Source of the DNA: Serratia inhibens
GTDB taxonomy: Bacteria; Pseudomonadota; Gammaproteobacteria; Enterobacterales; Enterobacteriaceae
DNA: 64,000 bases
Assembly: GCF_003591175.1 (NCBI RefSeq)
Contig: NZ_QYYG01000001.1
Span: 1,612,001-1,676,000 of the forward strand
Direction: 5' to 3'
Under the pieces are notes generated by a model. It saw only the letters and a program-made list of their open reading frames with translations. It did no database searches and had not been told where the DNA came from. Made by a program: the position numbers and the translations under genes. Positions 1-9,225 of this stretch are shown here, in pieces (within the stretch, counting starts at the first letter, position 1; every line of letters begins with the position of its first letter).

Positions 1-231
1 CAACTGTGGGCCGGCGTCGCCAGCGCATCCAGCAATGAAAATAACAACAACTCCAGCGGCGGTTTGCTGGGTATGGTGATCAGCGCTGCCGTGGCGCAAA
101 TCGTCGATACCATCAGCGACAAAGGCTTCGATATCGGCGCCATCGCCAATACTCGCCTGCTGTCGGCCACGGGCGGCAACGGCGCCATTCTCTATGGTCC
201 ACGCTCGCCGCATTACGCCGGTCAACGTTAA
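1..231 (+). CDS. DUF799/GNA1162-type lipoprotein, C-terminal fragment
   Basis: The window opens inside this frame, which runs 76 codons to a TAA. The visible part has an Asn/Ser-rich stretch, then a segment predicted as a helix around Ile-Ser-Ala-Ala-Val-Ala-Gln-Ile-Val, then a Gly-rich tail ending in LLSATGGNGAILYGPRSPHY. That tail resembles the end of the DUF799 (GNA1162) family of outer-membrane-associated lipoproteins, usually encoded after a CsgG-like and a DUF4810 lipoprotein. Those partners would lie before position 1. The family assignment comes from recall of the tail motif only. The N terminus and lipobox are not visible. Confidence 0.55.
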   Translation, partial: QLWAGVASASSNENNNNSSGGLLGMVISAAVAQIVDTISDKGFDIGAIANTRLLSATGGNGAILYGPRSPHYAGQR

Positions 232-240
232 CCCGCACTC

Positions 241-275
241 CAGGCGGCCGCTCGCGGCTGCCTGCATCGAATTTT
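241..275 (+). terminator. Hairpin terminator after the DUF799-type gene
   Basis: CAGGCGGCCG and CGGCTGCCTG pair around a CTCG loop, with one G-T wobble. A short T-rich stretch follows within about 12 bases. It lies just after the stop codon at 229-231. Confidence 0.5.
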
Positions 276-367
276 CCCTTTTGCCAAAAATAGCCCATGC
301 TAAAAGAGGATGTGGCAGGAACAAGGCCAATTCCTCACCTCTTTCTGGCTAACCGGGATGCTGGCTC

Positions 368-1858
368 ATGACGAAAAAAACCACGCTGCTGCAATTTTTT
401 CATTGGTATTATCCCGATGGAGGTAAGCTATGGCAGGAAGCCGCCGAACGTGCACCGCACATTGCCGGGCTGGGCATCACCGATCTGTGGCTGCCGCCCG
501 CCTATAAGGGCGCTTCCGGCGGTTATTCGGTGGGTTACGACAGTTATGATCTGTTCGATCTGGGCGAGTTCGATCAAAAAGGCAGCCGCGCCACCAAATA
601 CGGCGATAAAGAGGCGCTGACCCATGCCGCCGCTACGCTGCGCGACAACGGCGTACGGGTGATTTATGACGTGGTGTTCAACCACAAGCTCGGCGCCGAC
701 GAGAAAGAACAGGTCCGCGTGTACCGGGCGGACGTCAACAACCGCAACAATATCAACGAGCAGGGCTTCGACGCGCTGGCTTATACACGTTTTACTTTCC
801 CCGGACGCCAGGGCACCTACTCCAAGTTTATTTGGGATTATAAATGTTTTGGCGGGGTCGATTACATTGAACAGCCGGATGAAAAAGGCGTGTTCAAAAT
901 CGACAATGACTACGGCGACGACGGCTGGAACGATCAGGTCGGCGACGAGAAAGGCAATTACGATTATCTGATGGGCGCCGACGTGGAATTTCGCAATACC
1001 GCGGTGGCGGAAGAGCTGAAGTTCTGGGCGCGCTGGCTGATGGAAACCCTGCCGTGCGACGGGTTCCGGCTGGATGCCGCCAAACACATTCCAGCCTGGT
1101 TCTTTAAGGAATGGGCGGACCATGTGCGCGGCGCCGCACAGCGCGACCTGTTTATCGTCGCCGAATATTGGTCACACGATCTGGCAGCGTTACGGCAGTA
1201 TATTGACCTGGTGGACGGCAAAGTGATGCTGTTCGACGTGGCGTTGCACCTGAAGTTTCATCACGCCTCGAAACAGGGTGCCGGATTCGATATGGCGCAA
1301 ATTTTCACCGGTACCCTGACCGCCGCCGATCCGGCCCACTCGGTTACACTGGTCGCCAACCACGACACTCAGCCGCTGCAGTCGCTGGAAGCGCCGGTCG
1401 AGCCCTGGTTTAAACCACTGGCCTACGCCCTGATCTTGTTGCGCGAACAAGGCGTGCCCTGCGTGTTCTATCCCGACCTGTACGGTGCCAGTTATAAAGA
1501 CCAAGGCGGCGACGGCAATGAATACCAGATTGACATGCCGGTGATCCCCGAACTGGAAAAACTGATCCAGGCGCGTCAGCGCTTTGCCAACGGCGTGCAA
1601 ACCGATTATTTTGACGATAAAAACTGCGTGGCCTTTAGCCGCAGCGGTACCGCAGACGCCCCCGGCTGCGTGGTGGTGCTCACCAATGGCGCCGAAAACG
1701 GCAAGGCGGTGTCGCTGGGCGCGGAGCTGGCACATAAAACCTGGCGAGATCTGCTCGGCAACCGCCAGGATGAGGTCACCACCGACGATCGGGGGAACGC
1801 CACTTTTCCGGTAAACGGCGGCAGCGTCAGCGTCTGGGTGCCGGCTGAAAACCTGTAG
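368..1858 (+). CDS. amyA: Cytoplasmic alpha-amylase AmyA
   Basis: This 496-residue GH13 enzyme hydrolyses internal alpha-1,4 links of maltodextrin and glycogen-derived glucans. It has no signal peptide, so it should act in the cytoplasm, like E. coli AmyA (495 residues), which it matches along its whole length. The N-terminal barrel motif [17 protein letters not shown] is clear. The catalytic residues are in the usual GH13 motifs: nucleophile D236 (GFRLDAAKH), acid/base E266 (IVAEYW) and D333 (VANHDTQ). The C-terminal beta domain ends in GGSVSVWV. The ATG at 368 gives the family length, but its ribosome-binding site is weak. No maltodextrin operon genes are next to it. Confidence 0.96.
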   Translation: MTKKTTLLQFFHWYYPDGGKLWQEAAERAPHIAGLGITDLWLPPAYKGASGGYSVGYDSYDLFDLGEFDQKGSRATKYGDKEALTHAAATLRDNGVRVIYDVVFNHKLGADEKEQVRVYRADVNNRNNINEQGFDALAYTRFTFPGRQGTYSKFIWDYKCFGGVDYIEQPDEKGVFKIDNDYGDDGWNDQVGDEKGNYDYLMGADVEFRNTAVAEELKFWARWLMETLPCDGFRLDAAKHIPAWFFKEWADHVRGAAQRDLFIVAEYWSHDLAALRQYIDLVDGKVMLFDVALHLKFHHASKQGAGFDMAQIFTGTLTAADPAHSVTLVANHDTQPLQSLEAPVEPWFKPLAYALILLREQGVPCVFYPDLYGASYKDQGGDGNEYQIDMPVIPELEKLIQARQRFANGVQTDYFDDKNCVAFSRSGTADAPGCVVVLTNGAENGKAVSLGAELAHKTWRDLLGNRQDEVTTDDRGNATFPVNGGSVSVWVPAENL

Positions 1859-1982
1859 CAAAACCGCCGTCGCGGCGACGAGTCACCCCGGCGGCAAAAC
1901 TAATTTTTGCCTTTCAGGTCTAAATTGCGGTATCACCTTAGCAAACCATTCACACAGGAGCCTAAATAGGGTACAAGGCTGC

Positions 1983-2831
1983 ATGAAAATTCCAAAACGA
2001 CTCCAGCCATTGGTAGATGATGGTTTAATCGACGACGTCATCCGCCGTTTGAAGAGTGGCAAAGAAGCCGACGTCTTTATCGTGCGTTGCGGCGAAGAGA
2101 TCCGTTGCGCCAAAGTCTACAAAGAAGCGGACAAACGTAACTTCAAGCAGGCCGTCAATTATCAGGAAGGCCGTAAAGTGCGTAACAGCCGCGATGCCCG
2201 CGCCATGAGCAAGGGTTCTAAATTCGGCCGCCAGCAGCAGGAAGAAGCCTGGCAGAACACCGAGGTCGACGCGCTGTACCTGCTCGCCAAAGCGGGCGTG
2301 CGCGTACCTCAGCCGGATATTTGCCTGGATGGCGTGCTGCTGATGGAGCTGATCACCGATGAAGAAGGCCTGGTTGCGCCGCGCCTGAGCGATGTGACCC
2401 TGACGCCGGAACAGGCTTTGGCCGATCACGCGGTGATGATGAACTACGCGGTGCGCATGCTGTGCGCCGGGCTGGTACACGGCGATCTGTCGGAGTTCAA
2501 CGTGCTGATGGACAAAAACGGGCCGGTGATTATCGATCTGCCGCAGGTGGTAGACGCTGCCGCCAATAATCACGCCAAAAGCATGTTCGAACGCGATATC
2601 AACAATATGTCGAATTTTTACGGTCAATACGCGCCGGAACTGCTCAACAGTAAATACGCCAAAGAGATCTGGGCGCTGTATCAGGAAGGCAATCTGACGC
2701 CGGAAAGCGTGCTGACCGGGAAGTTCGTGGAAAGCAACAAACGCGCCGATGTCGGTTCAGTGCTGGAAGAGATTCAGGCGGCCAGTGAAGAACACCAGCG
2801 CCAGCTGATGGCCCGCAACGAAGAAGATTAA
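1983..2831 (+). CDS. RIO-family serine protein kinase
   Basis: This 282-residue protein is an atypical protein kinase of the RIO1-like bacterial type. The nucleotide loop is SGKEADVF (residues 25-32), the ATP-binding lysine is K44 in CAKVYK, the catalytic loop is HGDLSEFN with D168 and N173, and the metal-binding D185 lies in IIDLPQ, which replaces DFG. Bacterial RIO kinases phosphorylate serine and bind ATP; their substrates in enterics are largely unknown. The gene stands alone between amyA and a short convergent gene. The start is preceded by AAGG four bases upstream. Confidence 0.92.
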   Translation: MKIPKRLQPLVDDGLIDDVIRRLKSGKEADVFIVRCGEEIRCAKVYKEADKRNFKQAVNYQEGRKVRNSRDARAMSKGSKFGRQQQEEAWQNTEVDALYLLAKAGVRVPQPDICLDGVLLMELITDEEGLVAPRLSDVTLTPEQALADHAVMMNYAVRMLCAGLVHGDLSEFNVLMDKNGPVIIDLPQVVDAAANNHAKSMFERDINNMSNFYGQYAPELLNSKYAKEIWALYQEGNLTPESVLTGKFVESNKRADVGSVLEEIQAASEEHQRQLMARNEED

Positions 2832-2836
2832 TCTGC

Positions 2837-2858
2837 GCCCCGGTCATTCGGCCGGGGC
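2837..2858. terminator. Terminator shared by RIO kinase and convergent gene
   Basis: GCCCCGG pairs perfectly with CCGGGGC around an eight-base loop, exactly between the two convergent stop codons. There is only a short T-rich stretch on the plus side. Confidence 0.6.
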
Positions 2859-2859
2859 C

Positions 2860-3078
2860 TTATTCTAGTCTGAAAACGTCGGGGTACCTTTCAGTCGCCG
2901 CTTCATGATAAATATCCCCCAGATAGCCGGCAATATCGGCCTCGGTCAACTCCTCCGGCAGCACGATGTCGTAACTGCGCGCATATTTGCGCTCCGGCAG
3001 CGTCACGCGGAACAATTGCCACTCATCACCCACCCTTTTAACACCCAGCAGGCGGCCGAACACATTAAAAATCATCAT
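2860..3078 (-). CDS. DUF7661-type small conserved protein
   Basis: A 72-residue protein beginning MMIFNVFGRLLGVKR. The pattern of an N-terminal IFNVFGR motif, a central acidic LPEELTEADIAGYL helix and a final ERYPDVFRLE fits the DUF7661 family as I recall it; the function is unknown. A longer frame starts at 3147, but AGGAGG lies eight bases before the ATG at 3078, so I chose that start. The neighbouring AraC gene starts divergently 68 bases away. Confidence 0.7.
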   Translation of the reverse strand: MMIFNVFGRLLGVKRVGDEWQLFRVTLPERKYARSYDIVLPEELTEADIAGYLGDIYHEAATERYPDVFRLE

Positions 3079-3146
3079 CCTCATTCCCTCCTGCATTCGT
3101 TTTACGCTATAACAAGCTAGCCTCATCGCACTTAAAAGGAAAACCA

Positions 3147-3962
3147 ATGACCGCTAATGCGCCGCAATTCTGGCGTGATCCGCAGTTCCCCTTTGTGGAA
3201 GCCCGCGCCATTGAAGATGGCCGCAAGGTCTGCTACGCCCTGCACAGCCATGAAATCTTTTCCATCGGCACCATCACCGACGGCACCAGCATTTATATTA
3301 ACGGTCACCGGCAGTTGCAGGTCAACGCCGGCGACGTGGTGATTATCAACCCGCAGCAGGCCCACGCCTGCAACCCGATCGGCGACCAGCGTTGGTCGTA
3401 CATCATGTTTTATATCGATACCGCCTGGCTGGGCGAGCTGCAACGGGAGATAGCCGGCGGCGACGGCAGCTTTATCCCATTCCATGAGGTGCTCAGCCGC
3501 GATCCGCTGCTGTTCAGCGGCCTGAACCGGCTTTATGAACTCCTGGTTGACCCGCAATGCCGCCATCTGGAAAAGCAAATTGCTCTGGTGGAGTATTTTA
3601 CCGATCTGCAAATTAGGCTGGGCGAAGCGCAACCCCACGCCGTTGCCGCCCACCCCCGACTGGAAGCTGCGGCAGCCTTTATCAGCAAACATTGCACCCA
3701 GCCGCTGACGCTGGAGGCGATCTGCCAGGCGGCGGCGCTGTCGCCTTCCTACCTGATCCGCGCCTTCAAGCAGCATTACGGCATGACGCCGCACGCCTAT
3801 CTGGTGAATCGCCGTATCCAGTTTGGCCACAGGCTGCTAAAACGCGGCTACCCTATCGCCGCAGCCGCCAGCGAAAGCGGCTTTGCCGATCAGGCGCACT
3901 TCCAGCGCACCTTCAAACAGTTGCTGGCCGCCACGCCCGGCCAGTATCAAAACCCGCGTTAA
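3147..3962 (+). CDS. AraC-family transcriptional regulator with cupin sensor
   Basis: A 271-residue regulator. Residues about 15-100 form an AraC-type cupin effector domain (motifs HSHEIFSIGTIT and NPQQAHACNP). Residues about 170-268 form the double helix-turn-helix DNA-binding domain, with the family signature SYLIRAFKQHYGMTPHAYLV and a final ESGFADQAHFQRTFKQ. AAAGGA precedes the ATG by six bases. It overlaps the convergent LysE-type exporter gene by four bases. Similar AraC/LysE neighbours often work as regulator and exporter of an amino acid; that link here is inference and the effector is unknown. Confidence 0.9.
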   Translation: MTANAPQFWRDPQFPFVEARAIEDGRKVCYALHSHEIFSIGTITDGTSIYINGHRQLQVNAGDVVIINPQQAHACNPIGDQRWSYIMFYIDTAWLGELQREIAGGDGSFIPFHEVLSRDPLLFSGLNRLYELLVDPQCRHLEKQIALVEYFTDLQIRLGEAQPHAVAAHPRLEAAAAFISKHCTQPLTLEAICQAAALSPSYLIRAFKQHYGMTPHAYLVNRRIQFGHRLLKRGYPIAAAASESGFADQAHFQRTFKQLLAATPGQYQNPR

Positions 3963-4552
3963 ACGCCATCGGCCAGCAGATAGCAGGCGCTGGCCGCCAG
4001 CAGCAGCGCCATCAGCCGATTAAAACGCCGCACATTGCGGGCCTGTTGCAATAAACCGGTCAGCATCGTGCCGGCGTAAGCCCAGCAGGCCACCGAGGCA
4101 TAACAGATAACGCAATAAATCGCCGCGAACTGCCACAGCAGCAACCTGTCGCCGTCGGCGACAAACGCTCCCAGGCTGGCCACCGACGCCAGCCAGGCTT
4201 TGGGATTCAGCCACTGCAATAGCGCGCCGTACCAGAATGACGGTGCCTGCCGCCGGTTGCCGCTGCCCAACTTCCCGTCATCAAATGCCAGTTGATAGGC
4301 CATAAACAGCAAGAATGCGCTGCCCGCCCACTGGATGATCTGCGTCAGCACCGGCCACAGGGTCAGCAGTTGGTGCAACCCCAGACCAAGCAGGATCAAC
4401 AGCAAAGTAAACCCCAGCGTGGCGCCAAGCACATGCCGCAGGGTCGCGTTAAAACCGAATTGCGCCCCGGCGCTCAGGGCAAGGATATTGACCGGGCCGG
4501 GGGTGATGGAAGCGGCCAGCGCAAATGCGGCCATGGAAAAGTAAATATTCAT
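3959..4552 (-). CDS. LysE-family amino-acid exporter
   Basis: A membrane protein of about 197 residues with the LysE/RhtB signature near the N terminus (ASITPGPVNILALSAGAQFG) and about six hydrophobic segments. The family exports amino acids or their analogues through the inner membrane using proton exchange. A GTG at 4564 would add four residues, but AGGTG sits nine bases before the ATG at 4552, so I prefer that start. The central PKAWLAS motif is also typical. It faces the AraC gene and overlaps its end. Confidence 0.88.
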   Translation of the reverse strand: MNIYFSMAAFALAASITPGPVNILALSAGAQFGFNATLRHVLGATLGFTLLLILLGLGLHQLLTLWPVLTQIIQWAGSAFLLFMAYQLAFDDGKLGSGNRRQAPSFWYGALLQWLNPKAWLASVASLGAFVADGDRLLLWQFAAIYCVICYASVACWAYAGTMLTGLLQQARNVRRFNRLMALLLAASACYLLADGV

Positions 4553-4642
4553 GATTACAAGCACCTGAGAAAAAGTTCGCAGATGCCAGATTGCCGCTCA
4601 GGGGCGGCAAAGTATTGAACAAAATTACCCTGATGCCCCCCA

Positions 4643-4936
4643 CTAAGCCGGCATCAAGCCGATAAAGGTGGTTTTCTTGCGCGGGCCGGTCATCAGCGCT
4701 TCCAGTTTCTCTACGCATTGCAGATAGTGCGGGGTCTTTTTATGGGCGGCAACCGCCTGCTCATCCTTATAGGCTTCATAGATGTAAAACCGCGTCGGGA
4801 CACTTTCATCCTGCAGCACGTCAAAGCGCAGGTTACCCGGCTCTTCGATCGCTCCCAGATGGTTGGCGCGGAACACCTCAATAAACTCGTCGATTTTGTC
4901 CTGCTTAACGTTAATTTCTACCAAAGTGACGTGCAT
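4643..4936 (-). CDS. lsrG: Autoinducer-2 processing isomerase LsrG
   Basis: This 97-residue ABM-fold protein is very close to E. coli LsrG, sharing [41 protein letters not shown] and LMTGPRKK. LsrG acts on phosphorylated AI-2, isomerising 4-hydroxy-5-phosphonooxypentane-2,3-dione so that the signal can be degraded in the cytoplasm. In E. coli it is the last gene of lsrACDBFG. Here it is transcribed divergently from lsrK, with no lsrA, C, D, B, F or R in the window. AGGAG precedes the ATG. Confidence 0.94.
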   Translation of the reverse strand: MHVTLVEINVKQDKIDEFIEVFRANHLGAIEEPGNLRFDVLQDESVPTRFYIYEAYKDEQAVAAHKKTPHYLQCVEKLEALMTGPRKKTTFIGLMPA

Positions 4937-5122
4937 GGCGGCTCCTTGTTTAACCTTGAAATCACTGTTCTTTCAAACCATAGGTTTATTCCCCCGGATT
5001 TACCCTGCGCGGCGGCAATTTTGCTGCACAGCTCACAAATCCCGCCGCCCCCAGGTCTTGCTCACGCGAGGGCGTGAACCCGCCATCTATAGTTAAGATC
5101 CCAACCCCAGAGAGTGTGAGCT
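4937..5122. promoter_or_regulatory. Divergent lsrG-lsrK promoter region
   Basis: A 186-base gap separates the two AI-2 genes and must hold both promoters. I see no clear LsrR-type operator by eye, and no lsrR gene is in the window. Confidence 0.4.
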
Positions 5123-6688
5123 ATGGATAACTATTTGATGGCGCTGGATGCAGGCACCGGCAGCGTTCGCGCGGTAATCTTCGATCTGGCGGGCAATCAG
5201 ATCGCCCAGGGCCAGGCTGAGTGGCGGCATCTGGCGGTATCTGGGGTACCCGGCTCGATGGAGTTTGATTTAACCCACAACTGGCAATTGACCTGCCAGT
5301 GCATCCGTCAGGCGCTGCAAAATGCAGGCCTGACTGGCCAGGCTATCCGCTCTGTAGCCTGCTGCTCAATGCGCGAAGGCATAGTGCTGTACGATCGCAA
5401 CGGCGTACCTATTTGGGCCTGTGCCAATGTGGATGCGCGTGCCAGCCATGAAGTCAGCGAGCTCAAAGAGCTGCATAACAATAATTTCGAAAGCGAGGTG
5501 TACCAATATTCCGGGCAAACGCTGGCGCTGAGCGCCATGCCGCGCCTGCTGTGGCTGGCCCACCACCGGCCGGACATCTATCGGCAGGCAGCGACGCTGA
5601 CCATGATCAGCGACTGGCTGGCGAATATGCTGAGCGGCGAACTGGCGGTGGATCCTTCCAATGCAGGCACCACCGGCATGCTGGATTTGGTCAGCCGCGA
5701 CTGGCGACCGGCGCTGCTCGACATGGCCGGGCTTCGTGCCGATATTCTGTCACCGGTGAAAGAGACCGGCAGCCTGCTCGGGCAGGTTACCGCGCAGGCA
5801 GCGGAGCAAAGCGGCCTGTTGCGCGGCACGCCGGTGGTGATGGGCGGCGGCGACGTTCAACTGGGCAGCCTGGGGCTGGGCGTGGTGCATGCCGGGCAAA
5901 CGGCGGTATTGGGCGGCACCTTCTGGCAGCAAATCGTCAATCTGCCGGAGCCGGCCACCGATCCGGACATGAACATCCGCATTAACCCGCACGTGATCCC
6001 TGGCATGGCGCAGGCGGAATCCATCAGCTTCTTCACAGGGTTGACCATGCGCTGGTTCCGCGATGCCTTCTGCGCCGAGGAAAAGCTGATGGCGGAAAGA
6101 TTGGGGGTGGACGCTTACAGCCTGTTGGAAGAAATGGCGGCGCGGGTGCCGCCGGGTGCCTACGGGGTGATGCCGATATTTTCCGATGCCATGCACTTCA
6201 AAACCTGGTACCACGCCGCGCCGTCGTTTATCAATATGTCGCTCGACCCGGAACGCTGCAATAAGCAAACCCTGTTCCGTGCTCTGGAAGAGAATGCCGC
6301 CATTGTCTCCGCCTGTAATCTGGAACAGATCGCCAGCTTCTCCGGCGTGCAGGCGCACTCGCTGGTATTCGCCGGAGGTGGTTCAAAAGGCAAACTGTGG
6401 AGCCAGATCCTGAGCGATGTTACCGGCCTGAGGGTTCGCGTGCCGGTGGTGAAAGAAGCCACCGCGCTGGGTTGCGCTATTGCCGCCGGCGTCGGCGCAG
6501 GGCTGTATGAGTCGCTGGCGGCCACCGGTGAAAAACTGGTGCGCTGGGAGCGCGAATATCAGCCTGATAGCGCCAATCATGAGCTCTATCAACAGCAAAA
6601 ACACACCTGGCGGCAGATCTATGCCGATCAGCTCACGCTGGTGGACCACGGCCTGACCACCTCAATGTGGAAAGCGCCGGGGTTGTAA
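5123..6688 (+). CDS. lsrK: Autoinducer-2 kinase LsrK
   Basis: A 521-residue FGGY carbohydrate kinase that phosphorylates AI-2 (DPD) in the cytoplasm and so traps it and makes the LsrR inducer. The sequence follows E. coli LsrK nearly throughout: [17 protein letters not shown] at the N-terminal ATP/phosphate site, [10 protein letters not shown], the GGGDVQLG and [10 protein letters not shown] segments, [14 protein letters not shown] in the C-terminal ATPase lobe, and [11 protein letters not shown] at the end. The N terminus is slightly shorter than that of the E. coli protein. GAGTG lies before the ATG. Its partner lsrG is divergent; the transporter and repressor genes are not adjacent. Confidence 0.96.
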   Translation: MDNYLMALDAGTGSVRAVIFDLAGNQIAQGQAEWRHLAVSGVPGSMEFDLTHNWQLTCQCIRQALQNAGLTGQAIRSVACCSMREGIVLYDRNGVPIWACANVDARASHEVSELKELHNNNFESEVYQYSGQTLALSAMPRLLWLAHHRPDIYRQAATLTMISDWLANMLSGELAVDPSNAGTTGMLDLVSRDWRPALLDMAGLRADILSPVKETGSLLGQVTAQAAEQSGLLRGTPVVMGGGDVQLGSLGLGVVHAGQTAVLGGTFWQQIVNLPEPATDPDMNIRINPHVIPGMAQAESISFFTGLTMRWFRDAFCAEEKLMAERLGVDAYSLLEEMAARVPPGAYGVMPIFSDAMHFKTWYHAAPSFINMSLDPERCNKQTLFRALEENAAIVSACNLEQIASFSGVQAHSLVFAGGGSKGKLWSQILSDVTGLRVRVPVVKEATALGCAIAAGVGAGLYESLAATGEKLVRWEREYQPDSANHELYQQQKHTWRQIYADQLTLVDHGLTTSMWKAPGL

Positions 6689-6695
6689 TGCCCCT

Positions 6696-6732
6696 GGGCG
6701 CAGTCTGCTGCGCCCGCCGCATAAGCTTATGC
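6696..6732 (+). terminator. Hairpins after lsrK, including a 14-bp perfect palindrome
   Basis: GGGCGCAG at 6696 pairs with CTGCGCCC ending at 6715. Four bases later comes the perfect palindrome GCATAAGCTTATGC (6719-6732). No T-tract follows, so intrinsic termination is uncertain. Confidence 0.4.
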
Positions 6733-6922
6733 CCATTGAGCATTTAACCTGCCATTCTGCCACAACCCGCCGCTTTGCTTGCTCCGGATGATTATTCCCC
6801 CACAGAAACAGTGTAACTACGGCAAACGGATTTATCCGTCGCCAATGCCTGCGTAAATTGTGATCTCTGTCACTCCGCGCCTTACCGCGCGGTGTACGCA
6901 CTCACCTGAGACGAGCGGTACT

Positions 6923-8107
6923 ATGCTGAATAATAAAGATAAACCTGCATCATCACCCTGGCTGGCGATCTTCTCGCTGACGGTCGCCTGCTTTGTGATG
7001 GTCACCACCGAGTTTCTGCCGATCGGCCTGCTGACCAATATCGCGCCGTCGCTGGACGTCAGCACCGGCAGGGCCGGCCTGATGGTTACCGTACCCGGCA
7101 TCGTGGCAGCGATAGCCGCACCGGCGCTGAGCCTGGCGGCCGGCCGGCTTGATCGTCGCCTGCTGATGCTGGCGTTGAGTTTGTTGCTGGTGGTGTCCAA
7201 TCTGGTTTCGGCGCTGGCGGTTAACTTCCCGATGATGCTGCTGGGCCGCGTGCTGCTGGGTGTCTGCGTCGGCGGTTTCTGGGCCTTCGCCGCCAACTAC
7301 GGCCGCCATCTGGTGCCGGAAGCCAGCCAGGGCCGAGCCACCGCGCTGATCCTGAGTGGCATTTCAGTCGGTGCAGTATGTGGCGTGCCTGCCGGCGCGC
7401 TGATTGGCGACCTGTTCGGCTGGCGCGCCGCCTTCTTTGGTGGCGCGGTGCTGGCGGTGGGCGTGCTGTTGGCGCAGTTGCGCCTGCTGACATCGGTGCC
7501 GCCAACCCGGCCGGTCACCCCGCGTGATCTGTTGTTGCCGCTGCGTTTACCGATGGCGCGCACCGGGCTGATTGCCATCGTCCTGCTGTTTATCGGCCAT
7601 TTTGCCGCCTACACCTACCTGAAACCGCTGCTGCAACAGGTGTTTGTCCTCAGCCCGTCGGCAATTTCATTGCAACTTCTGGCCTACGGCGCCATCGGCC
7701 TGCTGGGTACCTTCCTCGGCGAACGCCTGGCCGAGCGCAGCTTGCGCGCCACCTTTATCCTGATCGCCACCATGCTGGCCGCCATCCTGATCGTTTCGCC
7801 TTTCCTCAGCGGCATTGCCGGTGCCACGTTGATGGTCATGGTTTGGGGGTTGGCATTCGGTGCCGTGCCGGTCTGCGCCACCAACTGGATGTTTGCCGCC
7901 GTACCGCAGGCGCCGGAAGCCGGCCAGGCGCTGCTGGTCTGCGTGATCCAGATTGCACTGGCCTCCGGCGCGCTGCTGGGCGGGGAAGTGGTCGACTGGC
8001 AGGGCGTCAGCAGCGCCATGCTGTTCGGCGGCGCCCTTACCCTTTCCGCCGCGCTGGTATTTGGCTTGACCTTGCGTTCCGGCATGATTGGCGCTAAACA
8101 GTCATAA
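6923..8107 (+). CDS. MFS drug/metabolite efflux transporter (DHA1 type)
   Basis: A 394-residue protein with about 12 membrane segments. It resembles the DHA1 branch of the major facilitator superfamily (sugar-efflux/NepI/AraJ-like): VTTEFLPIGLL in helix 1, AGRLDRR in the first cytoplasmic loop, LGRVLLGVCVGGFWA in helix 4, and a GVPAGALIG motif in helix 5, typical of antiporters. The frame is open from 6860, but the ATG at 6923 gives the standard short cytoplasmic N terminus. A LysR gene follows on the same strand beyond a terminator. The substrate is not identifiable. Confidence 0.88.
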   Translation: MLNNKDKPASSPWLAIFSLTVACFVMVTTEFLPIGLLTNIAPSLDVSTGRAGLMVTVPGIVAAIAAPALSLAAGRLDRRLLMLALSLLLVVSNLVSALAVNFPMMLLGRVLLGVCVGGFWAFAANYGRHLVPEASQGRATALILSGISVGAVCGVPAGALIGDLFGWRAAFFGGAVLAVGVLLAQLRLLTSVPPTRPVTPRDLLLPLRLPMARTGLIAIVLLFIGHFAAYTYLKPLLQQVFVLSPSAISLQLLAYGAIGLLGTFLGERLAERSLRATFILIATMLAAILIVSPFLSGIAGATLMVMVWGLAFGAVPVCATNWMFAAVPQAPEAGQALLVCVIQIALASGALLGGEVVDWQGVSSAMLFGGALTLSAALVFGLTLRSGMIGAKQS

Positions 8108-8128
8108 TCATTGTCTATCCACAGAAAC

Positions 8129-8153
8129 ACCCCGGTTCTCCGACCGGGGTTTT
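8129..8153 (+). terminator. Rho-independent terminator after the MFS gene
   Basis: ACCCCGGT pairs perfectly with ACCGGGGT around a six-base loop, followed by TTT. Confidence 0.8.
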
Positions 8154-8167
8154 GCACTGAGAGCGTT

Positions 8168-9061
8168 ATGGATCATCATTTACTGGCCATCCGGGTGTTT
8201 AACCGCGTGGTGGAAACCGGCGGCTTCACCCGCGCGGCAGACTCGCTGCGGATGCCCAAGGCCACCGTCACCAAACTGATCCAGAACCTGGAAGATCACC
8301 TGCAGACCAAGCTGTTCCAGCGCACCACCCGCAGCGTGTCTGTCACCCCTGAGGGCGAGTGTTATTACCAGCGCACGGTAAAGTGGCTGGCGGAACTGGA
8401 ACAGATGGAAGGCTGCATGACCGAATCCCAGAGCGCGCCGCAGGGCGTGTTGCGCATTGATGCCGGTGGTTCGACAGCGCGTCAGCTGCTGGTGCCGGCA
8501 CTGCCTGATTTTATCGCGCGTTATCCGCAGATTCAGATTGATTTGGGCGTCGGCGACCGCTTGATCGACCTGATCAACGACAGTGCCGACTGCGTGATCC
8601 GCAGCGGCCCGCTGGCCGACTCCAGCCTGATTGCCCGCCGCCTGTTCGAGCTGGAATGGGTGACCTGCGCCACGCCAGCCTATCTGGCCCGTTACGGCAC
8701 GCCGAAGCACCCCTGCGATCTGGAGCTGGGATATCCGTTGGCGCACTATCGTCATGCGCTGAACGATCGCATCCAGCCGCTGCACTTTGTTGACCGGGGC
8801 AAAGAGATCGACATCCAGCACCGCTATCACGTCAGCGTCAACGAAGGCAATGCGCTGTTGGCGGCGGCGCTGGCCGGCCTGGGCATCATCCAGACCTTCC
8901 GCTTTATGGCGCAACCGCACCTGGACAACGGCGAACTGGTCAGCCTGCTGCACGACTGGCAACCGCCATCGGAGCAAATGTACGTGGTGTATCCCTCCAA
9001 CCGCCATCTTAGCGCCAAACTGCGGGTGTTCATCGACTGGGCGGTGGAGGCCTTTGCTTAA
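8168..9061 (+). CDS. LysR-family transcriptional regulator
   Basis: A 297-residue LTTR. The winged helix-turn-helix occupies about residues 1-60 (AIRVFNRVVETGGFTRAADS and FQRTTRSVSVTPEGE), followed by a substrate-binding domain typical of the CrgA/DmlR-like branch (VRIDAGGS-like strand, DCVIRSGPLADSSLIARRL, the late GLGIIQTF motif). The open frame extends back to 8111, but the ATG at 8168 gives the standard LysR start MDHHLLAIRVF. It follows the MFS exporter on the same strand and may control it; this is inference. Confidence 0.9.
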   Translation: MDHHLLAIRVFNRVVETGGFTRAADSLRMPKATVTKLIQNLEDHLQTKLFQRTTRSVSVTPEGECYYQRTVKWLAELEQMEGCMTESQSAPQGVLRIDAGGSTARQLLVPALPDFIARYPQIQIDLGVGDRLIDLINDSADCVIRSGPLADSSLIARRLFELEWVTCATPAYLARYGTPKHPCDLELGYPLAHYRHALNDRIQPLHFVDRGKEIDIQHRYHVSVNEGNALLAAALAGLGIIQTFRFMAQPHLDNGELVSLLHDWQPPSEQMYVVYPSNRHLSAKLRVFIDWAVEAFA

Positions 9062-9225
9062 ATCCGGCGGATAGACAGAGGGTTAAGTTGTGCTAGATTT
9101 AAAACCTCGCACTATTTCAGGAGCCCGCCCACCAATGTAGTCCTTCTTTAATCAGTCACTGTTGTCGTCAAACCGGCCTCGTCCCGCACGCAGCCGGACT
9201 GTGATTATTGAAGAGGAACATCGAC

